A DNA stretch of 39,042 nucleotides from Aurantimonadaceae bacterium (GCA_947474855.1 CANJKV010000014.1:1-39042); one strand, 5' to 3'; shown: positions 8,019 to 15,912, counted from the stretch's first letter. Notes: a model not told the origin generated them from the sequence alone. Made by a program: numbers and translations.

Positions 8019-9229
8019 GCGGGTTCTCCTCGGCTGCGCAAGGGTAGCCATTGCAGGATGGTGGCAGTCGCCGAGACGACCAGGACGGCGCCGAGATAAG
8101 CCTCCGTCGTGGCCAAGAAGCCGGTGAGCGGAACCGCGAAGCCGGCAGCGATGGGCGGGACGCTCAGGGACAGGTAGGTGACCAGGAAGATCGCCGCGAA
8201 GAGTTCGGCACGCTCGTGCACAGGGGTGAGCGGCACGAGCGATTGGATGAGGCCGCTGAACGATGCGCCCAGCCCGGCGCCGGCGACCGCTCCGCCGACG
8301 AAGAACAACGCCAACGCTCCGGTACCGATCGACACGAGCAGGAGGCCAACCCCGGCCGTCACCGCCGCCATGCCCACGACGGCCATGCGCCCGGGCGGCA
8401 TCCCGCGTATTATCAGCGGGGACACGGCGCCGGCGCCACACAGCACGGCGACGGTCGCGCCGTTCAGCAATCCGCTGCTGACGTCGAAGACGGTGCGCAG
8501 CAGCGACGGCCCGAGGGCGGCGACGAAGCCGCACAGCGCCCAGATCGACAGGAGCAACGGCAGTCCACGCGTGAAGCTCTCGCGCGCCGAACGAGCGACA
8601 TGCACGCTCGGCACCATGGAACGAAGCAGGCCGGGCACCGGGGTTGCCGTCTCGGGGATCAGCAGAACAATCGCTGCACCCAGGCAGAACACCCCCCCGA
8701 GGATCCCGAACGCCCAGACTTCCGCCTTGTCCGTCACGCCGAGCAGGGCTCCGGTGACGAAGGCGCCCGCCGCCAGTCCCGCAAGCGGCGAGATGCTGGT
8801 CAGCAGGCTGCCGAGTGCCTTGCGGGCCGGCGGCGCCGCCTCGATCACCGCGGCGGACAGGGCGCCGTTGACCACGCCCATGGACAGGCCCTGGACGATC
8901 CGGGCGGCCAGCAACCCGCCGATGCCATCCGCCGTCAGGAACAGCGCCATGGACGCGGCCTGGATCGCCAGCGCCGCGACGATCACCTGCTTGCGTCCCA
9001 GGTAATCCGACAGCGAACCGGCTACGAGCAGCGTGACGAGAAGCACCAGGGAGTAGATGCTGAACGCGACCGTCAGCATGCCCGGGGAGAAGCCCCACCG
9101 CTCTTGGAAGACGACGAACAAGGGCGAGGGCACGCTGGTCAACACGAAGAACAGGAACAGGATGGCCGCGAGCAGCGGGAACGCGATCGACGAAGGGCGA
9201 TGCGGTCGGAGGGCGAAGGCTTCGGGCAA
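8015..9229 (-). CDS. MFS transporter, drug/proton antiporter-like
   Basis: 404 aa, about 12 transmembrane helices. The cytoplasmic loop 2-3 signature of the major facilitator superfamily is seen as GSLSDYLGRK at residues 71-80, and PxxxG-rich helix 5 follows near residue 150. The length and motif fit exporters of small toxic compounds. The best start is TTG at 9229, since no ATG is available before the first helix (about residues 15-35). The gene is divergent from a LysR regulator with 110 bp between starts and was followed by the now truncated alcohol dehydrogenase. Substrate unknown. Confidence 0.88.
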   Translation of the reverse strand: MPEAFALRPHRPSSIAFPLLAAILFLFFVLTSVPSPLFVVFQERWGFSPGMLTVAFSIYSLVLLVTLLVAGSLSDYLGRKQVIVAALAIQAASMALFLTADGIGGLLAARIVQGLSMGVVNGALSAAVIEAAPPARKALGSLLTSISPLAGLAAGAFVTGALLGVTDKAEVWAFGILGGVFCLGAAIVLLIPETATPVPGLLRSMVPSVHVARSARESFTRGLPLLLSIWALCGFVAALGPSLLRTVFDVSSGLLNGATVAVLCGAGAVSPLIIRGMPPGRMAVVGMAAVTAGVGLLLVSIGTGALALFFVGGAVAGAGLGASFSGLIQSLVPLTPVHERAELFAAIFLVTYLSLSVPPIAAGFAVPLTGFLATTEAYLGAVLVVSATATILQWLPLRSRGEPA

Positions 9230-9339
9230 TCTGCTATCCGTGCTGTCGATGGAGCCTCTGGAATGTGAAGCCCGCTCGGCATATCGCGCGTCACGGCATG
9301 ATGTTGAAATCGAACCTTCTGCCTGCTGTTATCGAACAC

Positions 9340-10242
9340 ATGGATACCAAGAACCTCGATCTTGGCCTGCTCGTCACGCTCGAAGCCCTCTTAGCGGAAG
9401 GGAACGTCACGCGTGCCGCCCGGCGCCTCAACCTGAGCCAGCCTGCCTTGTCGGCCCGGCTGGCGCGGCTTCGCGACGCCCTCGGCGATCCCCTCCTCAT
9501 TCCGGCACAGCGCGGGATGGTCCTGACCCAGCGCGCAGTCGAGCTTCAGCAACCATTGCATGAAGCGCTGGAGGGCGTCCGCAGGGTTGTGGCAGATGGA
9601 GCACCATTTAACCCGGCGACCATGCAGGCCACCCTGGTGATCGCCGCGAGCGACTACCAGCAGTATGCGCTGCTCACCCGGTTCTCGGTCGCGCTCAGGA
9701 CCGAGGCGCCCATGGTCCGCATCGCTTGGCGTGCTCTCGACGTGTTGGCGCTCGCCACACAGTTGGAGCGCGGCGAGGTCGATCTAGCCCTGGCAACTCC
9801 GGACCATGCACCGGCGGCCATGCGCCAGCGTCATCTCTATCGTGAGAATTACACGGTAATCGCTCGGCAGGGACACCCGGCCGTGCAGGGCCGTCTCAGC
9901 CTGGACGTGTTCTGCGCCTTGGAGCACGTTGTGGTGTCTCTCCAGGGCGGCGGGTTCTCGGGACCTACCGATGCGGCACTCGAGGCCGTCGGCCGCCGCC
10001 GCACCGTAGCCCTGTCCACGTCGGGGTTCCTGATCGTGCCGGAGGTCGTGTCGCGGTCCGACATGATTGCGCTGGTTCCTCGGCGTCTTGCCGATGGCTG
10101 GTCGGATCGCCTGCAAGTGCTGGAACCGCCACTCACCATCCCTGGCGTGACCGTCGCGAGTGTCTGGCACGACCGGGCCACTTACCATCCGGCACAACGC
10201 TGGCTGCGTGAACGGCTGACGACGTTGGCCGCCGAAAGGTAG
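9340..10242 (+). CDS. LysR-family transcriptional regulator (NodD-like)
   Basis: 300 aa. N-terminal winged helix: NLDLGLLVTLEALLAEGNVT, AARRLNLSQPALSARLARL, then LGDPLLIPAQRGMVLT, the pattern of the NodD/NahR/LinR-like LysR branch, whose inducers are often aromatic compounds. The start at 9340 gives the standard MDxxNLDLxLL opening; an in-frame ATG at 9265 would add 25 non-conserved residues. A repeated ATCGAAC (9309-9315 and 9331-9337, 22 bp apart) precedes the start. It is divergent from the MFS gene and is its likely regulator. Confidence 0.92.
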   Translation: MDTKNLDLGLLVTLEALLAEGNVTRAARRLNLSQPALSARLARLRDALGDPLLIPAQRGMVLTQRAVELQQPLHEALEGVRRVVADGAPFNPATMQATLVIAASDYQQYALLTRFSVALRTEAPMVRIAWRALDVLALATQLERGEVDLALATPDHAPAAMRQRHLYRENYTVIARQGHPAVQGRLSLDVFCALEHVVVSLQGGGFSGPTDAALEAVGRRRTVALSTSGFLIVPEVVSRSDMIALVPRRLADGWSDRLQVLEPPLTIPGVTVASVWHDRATYHPAQRWLRERLTTLAAER

Positions 10243-10809
10243 TTACCGGCTGGATTGAAGGCTGCGCACAGTGTCTCCCGTAGAACCATCGTTTGCGGGA
10301 AAGCTGCTGCGATTGCGAAGGGCAGCTTATCGCTAACTCGTTCCAGAAGCCGACAGGCAGCAAACCACCCCGTCCGGTCTCTGGCGCCTGAGGAAGCGGA
10401 CACCCGGAAGCGGTCAGACCGACTACAACTCCTTCCAGTCGTTCAAAGGCGTGAGAACGATGGCAGGAGCGATCGCTGAGTGCCACGCACCTACGCTGAC
10501 GGCGGCAAGCCGATCATCGTGCGCAAGGTGATGCGGGCCAAGCTGAAAGCGCGTCGCGCGGCCGACCACCGGGCTATAGGTCAGGGCAACAAGGATCGCG
10601 TCAAGTTCGTCCGGATCGCAGGGCAGCTCCTCTTTTGGGGAAGAAACGTCGCAACGTTTCGCCGATGTCATGCCAGTTCGCCGTGACAAGGTGGGCATAC
10701 CGCCGTTCGCCTCACCGCGCCGCTGCTCCTCCTTGAGCACGTCCATCTTCCTGAAAGCGGACGTCGCCGAGCGACAAGGGCATGGCATGACAAGCCATCC
10801 GGCGGACGC
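10243..10809. other. 567-bp stretch without a supported gene
   Basis: Several short frames are open on both strands here, but none has a recognisable family pattern, a convincing ribosome site or the GC-rich third positions of neighbouring genes. GC is lower than in the flanks. A GGAAGCGG repeat occurs near 10390-10410, similar to palindromic intergenic sequences elsewhere in the window. I read this as non-coding or decayed sequence. Confidence 0.5.
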
Positions 10810-10872
10810 TCAATCGTCCGTCTGGTCGTAGACGCGGCGGCATTCCTCGATGCGGGGCCAGTTGTCGCGGAT

Positions 10873-11214
10873 TCAGGAGGTGAACCCTTCGAGCGCGGGC
10901 AGCATGCTCGCGCCCATCTCGGTCAGCTCGTACTCCACACGCGGCGGCACCTCGGGAAAGTAGTGGCGCACGAGGAGCCCGTCGCGCTCCAGATGGCGCA
11001 GGGTGACGGTCAGCATGCGCTGGGTGATGCCCTCGATGCCCGCCTTCAGCTCCGAGAAGCGGAGGCGATGGTCCGGCGCGACCGCCAAGTGGCTCATCAC
11101 GAGGATCGTCCACTTGTCGCCGAGGCGCGCCAGCACGCCGTTCGGCGCGCAGGGCCTGAACTTCGGCCCCCTGTCGGTCATCTCGTAGGGGCGGCCGTGG
11201 ATCAGGTGGTCCAT
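10873..11214 (-). CDS. HxlR-family regulator, C-terminus cut by a stop codon
   Basis: 113 aa. Winged-helix HxlR domain: CAPNGVLARLGDKWTILVM (about residues 21-40), HRLRFSELKAGIEGITQRML, LRHLERDGLLVRHYFP and EYELTEMGASMLPALEGF. After the TGA at 10875-10873 the same frame continues IRDNWPRIEECRRVYDQTDD to a second stop at 10812-10810. HxlR proteins normally end with a helix of this kind, often with a Trp where the stop lies, so TGG to TGA is the simplest explanation. The regulator would lose its last 23 or so residues, part of the dimer interface. ATG at 11223 (three residues earlier) is also possible. Divergent from the NmrA-like gene. Confidence 0.82.
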   Translation of the reverse strand: MDHLIHGRPYEMTDRGPKFRPCAPNGVLARLGDKWTILVMSHLAVAPDHRLRFSELKAGIEGITQRMLTVTLRHLERDGLLVRHYFPEVPPRVEYELTEMGASMLPALEGFTS

Positions 11215-11282
11215 GCGTATCATCCCTGTGCCCGAGGCTGGCGGATGTGCCGTCTTCCGGGCCTTTCGCCATCGGTATAGAT

Positions 11283-11291
11283 GGGTAACCC
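11283..11291. promoter_or_regulatory. small palindrome in HxlR/NmrA spacer
   Basis: GGGTAACCC is a 4+4 bp palindrome around one central base, between the divergent HxlR and NmrA-like starts and 23 bp before the latter. It could be an operator for the HxlR protein. Evidence is position and symmetry only. Confidence 0.25.
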
Positions 11292-11314
11292 TCGGATCAA
11301 CACGAGGGACATCC

Positions 11315-12232
11315 ATGCTCGACGACGAACATCCGATCCTGGTCTTCGGCGCCACCGGCCAGCAGGGCGGCGCCGTCGCCCGGGCCCTGCTGGCGGCGGG
11401 GCGACCCGTGCGCGCCTTTGTCAGGGATCCGGCTTCCGCCGCGGCGCTGGCGCTGCGCGAGGCGGGCGCCGAACTGGCACCCGGCTCCTTCGAGGACGCG
11501 GCCTCGATGCGAGCCGCCATGCGCGGCGCGCGCGGCGTGTTCAGCGTCCAGCCCAGCTCGCCGGGCGGCACGGTGACGGACGAGGACGAGGTGCGCTACG
11601 GGATCGCGGTCGCGGATCTCTCGGCGGAAGCCGGCGTCCGGCATCTCGTCTACAGCTCGGGAGGCGCGGTCGGCGAGACGCCGACGGGGGTCGGGCACTT
11701 CGATACAAAGTCGCGCATCGAGGCCCACGTCAGGACCCTGCCGGTGGCGTGGACGATCGTGCGCCCGGCGACCTTCATGGAGATGCTGACGATGCCGGGC
11801 TTCGGCCTCGACGAGGATCGCTTCACCTTCTTCGCCGGGCGCGACCAGTCCATGCAGTTCATCGCCGTGGAGGACATCGGGCGGATCGTCGCCGCCGTGT
11901 TCGCCGATCCGGAGCGCTTCGCGGGACAAACCTTCGAGATCGCCGGCGATCGCCTGACGGGGCGCGAGCTGGAAGCCCTGTTCACGAAGGCCGCCGGGCG
12001 GCCGATCGCCTATTCCCGCTTCTCCGACGACGTTCTCGCGGCAAACCCGTTTCTCGCCAAGCTGACGGCGCTCCTGGACGAGGGACCGCTCGGTGGCCAT
12101 GCGGATTTGGCCGCGATGCGGGAGATCAACCCCGGCCTGCTGCGGTTCGAGGACTGGCTCGCATCGAGCGGACGCGACGCCTTCGCCGCGGCACTCGGCA
12201 CGAAAGGAAGCTGGGCCTACAACGAGACCTGA
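11315..12232 (+). CDS. NmrA-like NAD(P)-binding reductase
   Basis: 305 aa. Atypical short-chain dehydrogenase of the NmrA/quinone-reductase (QorB/YtfG) type. The nucleotide motif is GATGQQG at residues 12-18, and RDPASAAALALREAGAEL follows strand 2. There is no classical YxxxK active site, as usual in this group. Members reduce quinones or sense NADP. The start at 11315 has GAGGGA 5 nt upstream. It is divergent from an HxlR gene, the standard pairing for redox- or quinone-responsive control. Specific substrate is not shown by the sequence. Confidence 0.88.
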   Translation: MLDDEHPILVFGATGQQGGAVARALLAAGRPVRAFVRDPASAAALALREAGAELAPGSFEDAASMRAAMRGARGVFSVQPSSPGGTVTDEDEVRYGIAVADLSAEAGVRHLVYSSGGAVGETPTGVGHFDTKSRIEAHVRTLPVAWTIVRPATFMEMLTMPGFGLDEDRFTFFAGRDQSMQFIAVEDIGRIVAAVFADPERFAGQTFEIAGDRLTGRELEALFTKAAGRPIAYSRFSDDVLAANPFLAKLTALLDEGPLGGHADLAAMREINPGLLRFEDWLASSGRDAFAAALGTKGSWAYNET

Positions 12233-12272
12233 CGCCCGAGTTCCAGTCGGCGCCGGAGGGTGCGGGTGTCGC

Positions 12273-12289
12273 TTCCGCTCGAAGCGGAA
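12273..12289. terminator. hairpin after the NmrA-like gene
   Basis: TTCCGCT, a 3-nt loop, then AGCGGAA: perfect 7-bp arms 40 bp past the NmrA-like stop and before the DUF1330 gene. There is no T-run, so it may be a partial terminator or an intergenic repeat. Confidence 0.35.
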
Positions 12290-12366
12290 AGGCTGTGATG
12301 CCGAGTGGGCGGCTACCGCATGCCCCCTCGGTCATCCAAGTTCCTCCGCACGAACGGAGACACGGC

Positions 12367-12759
12367 ATGAACCACCCCATATATCAAGCCTCGCTCGACC
12401 AGATCACGGCGCGGCTCCCGCCGAACGCACCCGTCCACATGCTCAACCTGCTTCGCTTCCGCGCCGATGGCAGGCGGGAGGGCTATTTCGGCGCCTATGT
12501 CGGAGCCTTCCGGGCGATCGCCGCGGACCTTGGCATCGATGGCATCGAGCCGATCTGGACCGGAACCGTCGCCGGCTTCGTCGCCGGGCCGCAGGAGGAA
12601 GCCTGGGACACGGTCCTGATCGTGCGCTATCCCTCGCTTCGAGCCTTCCGTTCGATCGTCGAGAGCGAGCGCTATCGCGAGGAGGCCCTGCCGCACCGCT
12701 TGGCGGCCGTCGTCGACTGGCGGCTCATCGCCCAGACCGAGATGCAACGCCCCCGTTGA
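12367..12759 (+). CDS. DUF1330-family protein
   Basis: 130 aa. Small protein of the dimeric alpha/beta-barrel fold, with the DUF1330 hallmark APVHMLNLLRFRADG (about residues 22-36), then YFGAYVGAF and YPSLRAFRSIVESERYREE near the end. No enzyme activity is established for the family, although the fold is shared with small monooxygenases. The start at 12367 follows CGGAGA with an 8-nt spacer; the frame extends upstream but that part is a shadow of the NmrA-like gene. It lies 134 bp after that gene in the same direction, perhaps in the same unit. Confidence 0.82.
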   Translation: MNHPIYQASLDQITARLPPNAPVHMLNLLRFRADGRREGYFGAYVGAFRAIAADLGIDGIEPIWTGTVAGFVAGPQEEAWDTVLIVRYPSLRAFRSIVESERYREEALPHRLAAVVDWRLIAQTEMQRPR

Positions 12760-12788
12760 CGCGATGCAGGCCGGTGGCCGCGCCGGGA

Positions 12789-13745
12789 TCAGAGCGCGGC
12801 CGCCGGCACGGGCGGGCTGTCCACGGCGAGCTCGGGCGCATGGCGCCGCAGGAAGGCGATGACATGCTCCACGCGGGGCGGCGTCAGCGCCGCCTCCCGG
12901 CGCAGGATCGAGACGGGCATCTCGGCGTCGCGCCAGGGTCGAAGCAGTTCAACGACCCGGCCCTCGCGCAGCGCCCCGGCGGCCAGGAACAGCGGCGCGC
13001 GGGCGATGCCGAGACCGTCCGTCACCGCGCGCCAGCCCGTCTCGCCGTCGTCGAACACGAGCACGGGGTCCGGCACGACGCGAAGGCGCTCCCGCGTTTG
13101 GGGATCGCGGAAGTGCCAGGCCCTCACCAGCCCGTCCTCGCTTGCCCGGAACCCGATCAGCTCGTGTTCGGCCAAGTAATCCGGCGCCGTGGGCGGGCTG
13201 CGGCCTGCCAGATAGCTTGGCGCGGCGCAGACCACCCAGGGGCAGGAGAACCAGAGCTGCTGGACGTGTCCGGGCACGGCGTCGAGGCCGCCGGTGCGGA
13301 TCGCCATGTCAATCCCGTGGCCGGCGAGGTCCAGCAGGTCGTTGCTCGCCCGCAGGTCGAGGTGGATGTCCGGCGACGCGCGCCGCAGGGCCGGCAGCAG
13401 CGGCATCACGCAGTGGCGCAGAAAGGCGACGGGCGCGGTCAGGCGCACCATGCCGCCGATCCGCGTGCCGGCGTGATCGAGAACCTGGACGGCCTCGCCG
13501 AGCGCGCGTTCCGCCGCGCGGGTGGACGGTACGAGCGCCCGCCCCTCGTCCGTCAGCGAAACCGCATGCGTGGAGCGGTGCAGCAGCTTGACGCCGTGGG
13601 CCGCCTCCAAGCGCGCCATGGTCTTGGACACTGCGGGCGGCGACAGGCCGAGACGTCGACCCGCTTCCGCGAAGCTGCCGGGCTCGACGATCGCGAGGAA
13701 GCAGCGAAGCTGCGAGAGCGAAAGGTCGCTGAAGCCGTCCGTCAT
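12789..13745 (-). CDS. LysR-family transcriptional regulator
   Basis: 318 aa. Helix-turn-helix at residues 8-66 (LSLSQLRCFLAIVEPGSFAE, LGLSPPAVSKTMARLE, KLLHRSTHAVSLTDEG), then a LysR effector domain with RLTAPVAFLRHCVMPLLP. The start at 13745 places the DNA-binding domain at the N-terminus; the frame runs open to 13835. It is convergent with the DUF1330 gene, with 29 bp between the stops. On its other side it faces only the end of an HxlR gene, 167 bp away, so its target is not obvious. Confidence 0.9.
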   Translation of the reverse strand: MTDGFSDLSLSQLRCFLAIVEPGSFAEAGRRLGLSPPAVSKTMARLEAAHGVKLLHRSTHAVSLTDEGRALVPSTRAAERALGEAVQVLDHAGTRIGGMVRLTAPVAFLRHCVMPLLPALRRASPDIHLDLRASNDLLDLAGHGIDMAIRTGGLDAVPGHVQQLWFSCPWVVCAAPSYLAGRSPPTAPDYLAEHELIGFRASEDGLVRAWHFRDPQTRERLRVVPDPVLVFDDGETGWRAVTDGLGIARAPLFLAAGALREGRVVELLRPWRDAEMPVSILRREAALTPPRVEHVIAFLRRHAPELAVDSPPVPAAAL

Positions 13746-13912
13746 GTCGCATCCGAGGAAAGGTTGACCACTCCACCTGTACACCAGGGCACCCGGGGGA
13801 TGAGGCTCGCCGCTTGTGAGGCGCGCTTCGTTCACGAACTAGCCGACCTCGGCAGCTTGCTCCGTTCGGAGCTGTTGAAAGGTGGACTTGTAGGCGAAGC
13901 TTGACAGGCCGG

Positions 13913-14317
13913 CTATTGGTCGGTTGTCGCCTGGTCGAAACCGACGCTGGCGCGCTCGACGTCCGGGCCATGGGCGAGTGCCCAAGCACAAAGGGCCTCG
14001 AAGGATTGACGCAGCGAGTGGCCGAGCGGCGTGATGGCGTACTCCACGCCAATAGGCGCGGTCGGCAAGACAGTCCGAGTGACGAGTCCGTTGCGCTCCA
14101 GTCGCTTCAAGGCGTCGGCCAGTGCCTTGTGCGTGATGCCGTTCAGCCGCCGCTTGATCTCGTTGAACCGCGCAGGCTTGGGGCACAGGACGGTCAGGAT
14201 CAGGATCGTCCATTTGTCCGCAATCCGCTCGAGAACCGGGCGGATGCGAACCATGTCGGCACGGGCCTGCTCCGAGAGAAGCTCCAGATCGGTATCATTC
14301 GTCATATCTAGGCTCAT
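13913..14317 (-). CDS. HxlR-family transcriptional regulator
   Basis: 134 aa, intact in contrast to the HxlR gene near 11 kb. Winged-helix: RPVLERIADKWTILILTVL (about 27-45), RFNEIKRRLNGITHKALADAL, LKRLERNGLVTRTVLP, EYAITPLGHSL, with the C-terminal helix CAWALAHGPDVERA present. ATG at 14317 is chosen; ATG at 14305 is an alternative, and neither has a strong ribosome site. There is no cysteine in the domain's first helix, so redox sensing of the YodB/HypR kind is not indicated. Divergent from an SDR, its likely target. Confidence 0.88.
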   Translation of the reverse strand: MSLDMTNDTDLELLSEQARADMVRIRPVLERIADKWTILILTVLCPKPARFNEIKRRLNGITHKALADALKRLERNGLVTRTVLPTAPIGVEYAITPLGHSLRQSFEALCAWALAHGPDVERASVGFDQATTDQ

Positions 14318-14356
14318 CAAAGTGCGTTCTTGCGACTAGATACCCGTCGTATATCT
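14303..14356. promoter_or_regulatory. candidate HxlR operator cluster
   Basis: Three related copies of an ATATCT/AGATA element lie around the divergent HxlR and SDR starts: CATATCTAG at 14303-14311 (over the HxlR start region), ACTAGATAC at 14335-14343 and ATATCT at 14351-14356. The last two form an inverted repeat, AGATA-N9-TATCT (14338-14356). Such AT-rich dyads in a GC-rich spacer suggest autoregulation and repression of the SDR. Binding is inferred. Confidence 0.45.
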
Positions 14357-14387
14357 GGATGCCGTCGCTGAACAAGGAGCCCATGCG

Positions 14388-15119
14388 ATGGCAAGAGTTG
14401 AGAACAAGATCGCCCTCGTGGTCGGGGGTGCCAAGGGAATCGGTCTAGCAGTCGCTGAGCGCCTGTCGATCGAGGGCGCGATCGTCTTTCTAACGGGGCG
14501 ACGAGCCGACGAGGTCGAGGCCGCCGCCCGCAAGCTGGCCGGACAGGCTCGCGGTCTCATGGCCGATGCCAGTTCGCCGGAGGATCTCGCACGCGTGGTT
14601 GCAAGCGTCCGCGAAGCGCACGGGCGCTTGGACCTTCTCGTTCTGAACGCCGGCCTGTCCGAGCCGGCCGCGCTCGCGGACCAGACGCTTGAGCACTTCG
14701 ACCGCCACTTCGCTGTCAACGTTCGCGGCATGGTGTTCGGCATGCAGGCAGCGCTCGATGCGATGAGCGACGGTGCGTCGGTGGTCCTGATGGGGTCTAT
14801 CGCGGACGCCATGGGCATCCCGCCCTACAGCACCTATGCTGCGACAAAGGCGGCGGTCCGATCCTATGCCCGTTCTTGGGCTGCGGAACTTGCGCCTCGT
14901 GGCATCCGCGTCAACGTCGTCGCGCCCGGCCCGACGAATACGGACATGATGGCGGCCGTGCCGGAAGAAGGGCGTGCGGCGCTGATCGCACCCATCCCCC
15001 TGGGCCGCATGGCGCGCCCCGACGAGGTCGCCTCCGCAACGCTTTTTCTCTTGAGCGACGAGGCCAGCTTCATCACCGGCGCGGAACTCTGCGTCGACGG
15101 CGGCATGCGGCAGGTCTAG
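14388..15119 (+). CDS. classical SDR oxidoreductase
   Basis: 243 aa, FabG-like classical SDR. The nucleotide motif reads GGAKGIG at residues 13-19, with Gly in place of the usual Thr. NAG is at 87-89, N111, S137 (LMGSIAD) and YAATK (Y150, K154), and it ends with the family's TGAELCVDGGM. The start at 14388 follows AGGAG with a 9-nt spacer. Divergent from HxlR and under the AGATA operator cluster. The product class (3-oxo compound or quinone reductase) is not resolved by the sequence. Confidence 0.92.
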   Translation: MARVENKIALVVGGAKGIGLAVAERLSIEGAIVFLTGRRADEVEAAARKLAGQARGLMADASSPEDLARVVASVREAHGRLDLLVLNAGLSEPAALADQTLEHFDRHFAVNVRGMVFGMQAALDAMSDGASVVLMGSIADAMGIPPYSTYAATKAAVRSYARSWAAELAPRGIRVNVVAPGPTNTDMMAAVPEEGRAALIAPIPLGRMARPDEVASATLFLLSDEASFITGAELCVDGGMRQV

Positions 15120-15140
15120 CCCAGCAGCACCGAACATAAG

Positions 15141-15176
15141 GGTCTGCTTCCGACATCTTCGCCCCGGAAGCAGACC
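15141..15176. terminator. 12-bp perfect inverted repeat after the SDR
   Basis: GGTCTGCTTCCG (15141-15152) and its exact complement CGGAAGCAGACC (15165-15176) with a 12-nt loop, 21 bp past the SDR stop. It could terminate the SDR transcript, although no T-run follows. Its composition is like that of short palindromic intergenic repeats in alphaproteobacteria, so it may instead be a repeat element. Confidence 0.5.
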
Positions 15177-15224
15177 GTCGAGATCCCACTCCGTCTGGTC
15201 TCGAGCTGCGGGCGAAGTGGTTGC

Positions 15225-15257
15225 CTGAAAGCGGTCCATCCGCTGCGGACCTTTCAG
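15225..15257. repeat. imperfect inverted repeat at the edge of the lipocalin copy
   Basis: CTGAAAGCGGTCC (15225-15237) pairs with GGACCTTTCAG (15247-15257), with a 2-nt bulge. It ends 27 bp before the left boundary of the duplicated lipocalin segment and lies 48 bp after the previous inverted repeat. The pair of palindromes may mark where the segment was inserted. Confidence 0.45.
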
Positions 15258-15284
15258 TGCCGTTTGCCTTTGCTTTACGGCGAA

Positions 15285-15683
15285 CGGATGGTCTCGGCGA
15301 CGATCGAGCGGGAGGGCGAGAGCGTTCCCGTCTATGGCGAGCGGCCGAGCGGCATGCTGGTGTTCACGCCCAACATGCACTTCGTCGAAGTCCCGACCGA
15401 CGCCGACGTGCCAAGGTTCGCCTCCGACCTCCGCGGCGGAGGAACGGCCGAGGAGAACGCCGCCGCGATGGCGGGTGGGATCGGCTTCTTTGGCACCTAC
15501 AGCGTTGACTCGGCCGGCGCCATCGCCGGCAACCGGGTCGTGGGCTCCACCTTTCCAAACTGGATCGGCAGCGTGCGCACCGGGCGCGACCTTCAACTGC
15601 GCGTCGAAGGCGAGCGGATGTTCGAGACCTTCCAACGGCCGGACGGAACCCGCGTCGCCATCGTCTTCGAGCGGGTTCGCTGA
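15285..15683 (+). pseudogene. second, truncated copy of the lipocalin-like gene
   Basis: The frame encodes the lipocalin-like protein from ERMVSATIEREGESV through to the same C-terminus IVFERVR and stop, but the signal peptide and the GTW opening strand are missing. A TTG at 15264 would give 139 aa but has no good ribosome site. The frame is open and 10 or so of the 19 base differences from the first copy are synonymous or conservative, so the copy may have been under some constraint or be recent. Without export signal and first strand it is unlikely to fold as the intact protein does. Confidence 0.75.
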
Positions 15684-15688
15684 AGGCC
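15285..15688 (+). repeat. 404-bp duplicated segment, copy 2
   Basis: Ungapped partner of 5383-5786 at a constant offset of 9902 bp, in the same orientation, with 19 mismatches. Similarity stops sharply at both ends: GAA against TGG codons on the left, and after TGAAGGCC on the right. Confidence 0.9.
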
Positions 15689-15912
15689 TGTGCGGCTTCG
15701 GCCTTCTGGGGATCGCCATCGGATCCAACAGGCGCGAGGAAGCCTCGAAGGTTGCTTCTGGTGAAGCGCTGCGAGTCGTAGCGCCGAACTGTAGAGCGAC
15801 CAAGGATGGGGCGGGCTGTATGACGCTGGATCGAAGCACTCGTGTGAGCCTGAGGGATCACATACAGCGCGAGCGAATAGGCTGCATCATGCCGAAAAAG
15901 GGAGATCAGGCC

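Noticed and set aside
10423-10788. 121-aa minus-strand frame and the 68-aa plus-strand frame at 10480-10686
   Set aside because: Considered as transposase or other remnants, but neither shows a recognisable motif or ribosome site.
11281-12366. Long plus-strand frame upstream of the DUF1330 start
   Set aside because: It is an out-of-frame shadow of the NmrA-like gene with an Arg/Gly-rich, low-complexity product.
12093-13904. 603-aa plus-strand frame
   Set aside because: Shadow of the DUF1330 and LysR genes; Arg/Pro/Gly-rich without domains.
14490-15839. 449-aa minus-strand frame across the SDR and the lipocalin copy
   Set aside because: It is antisense to two recognised coding segments and its product has no family pattern. 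A similar string appears antisense to the first lipocalin copy simply because the DNA is duplicated.
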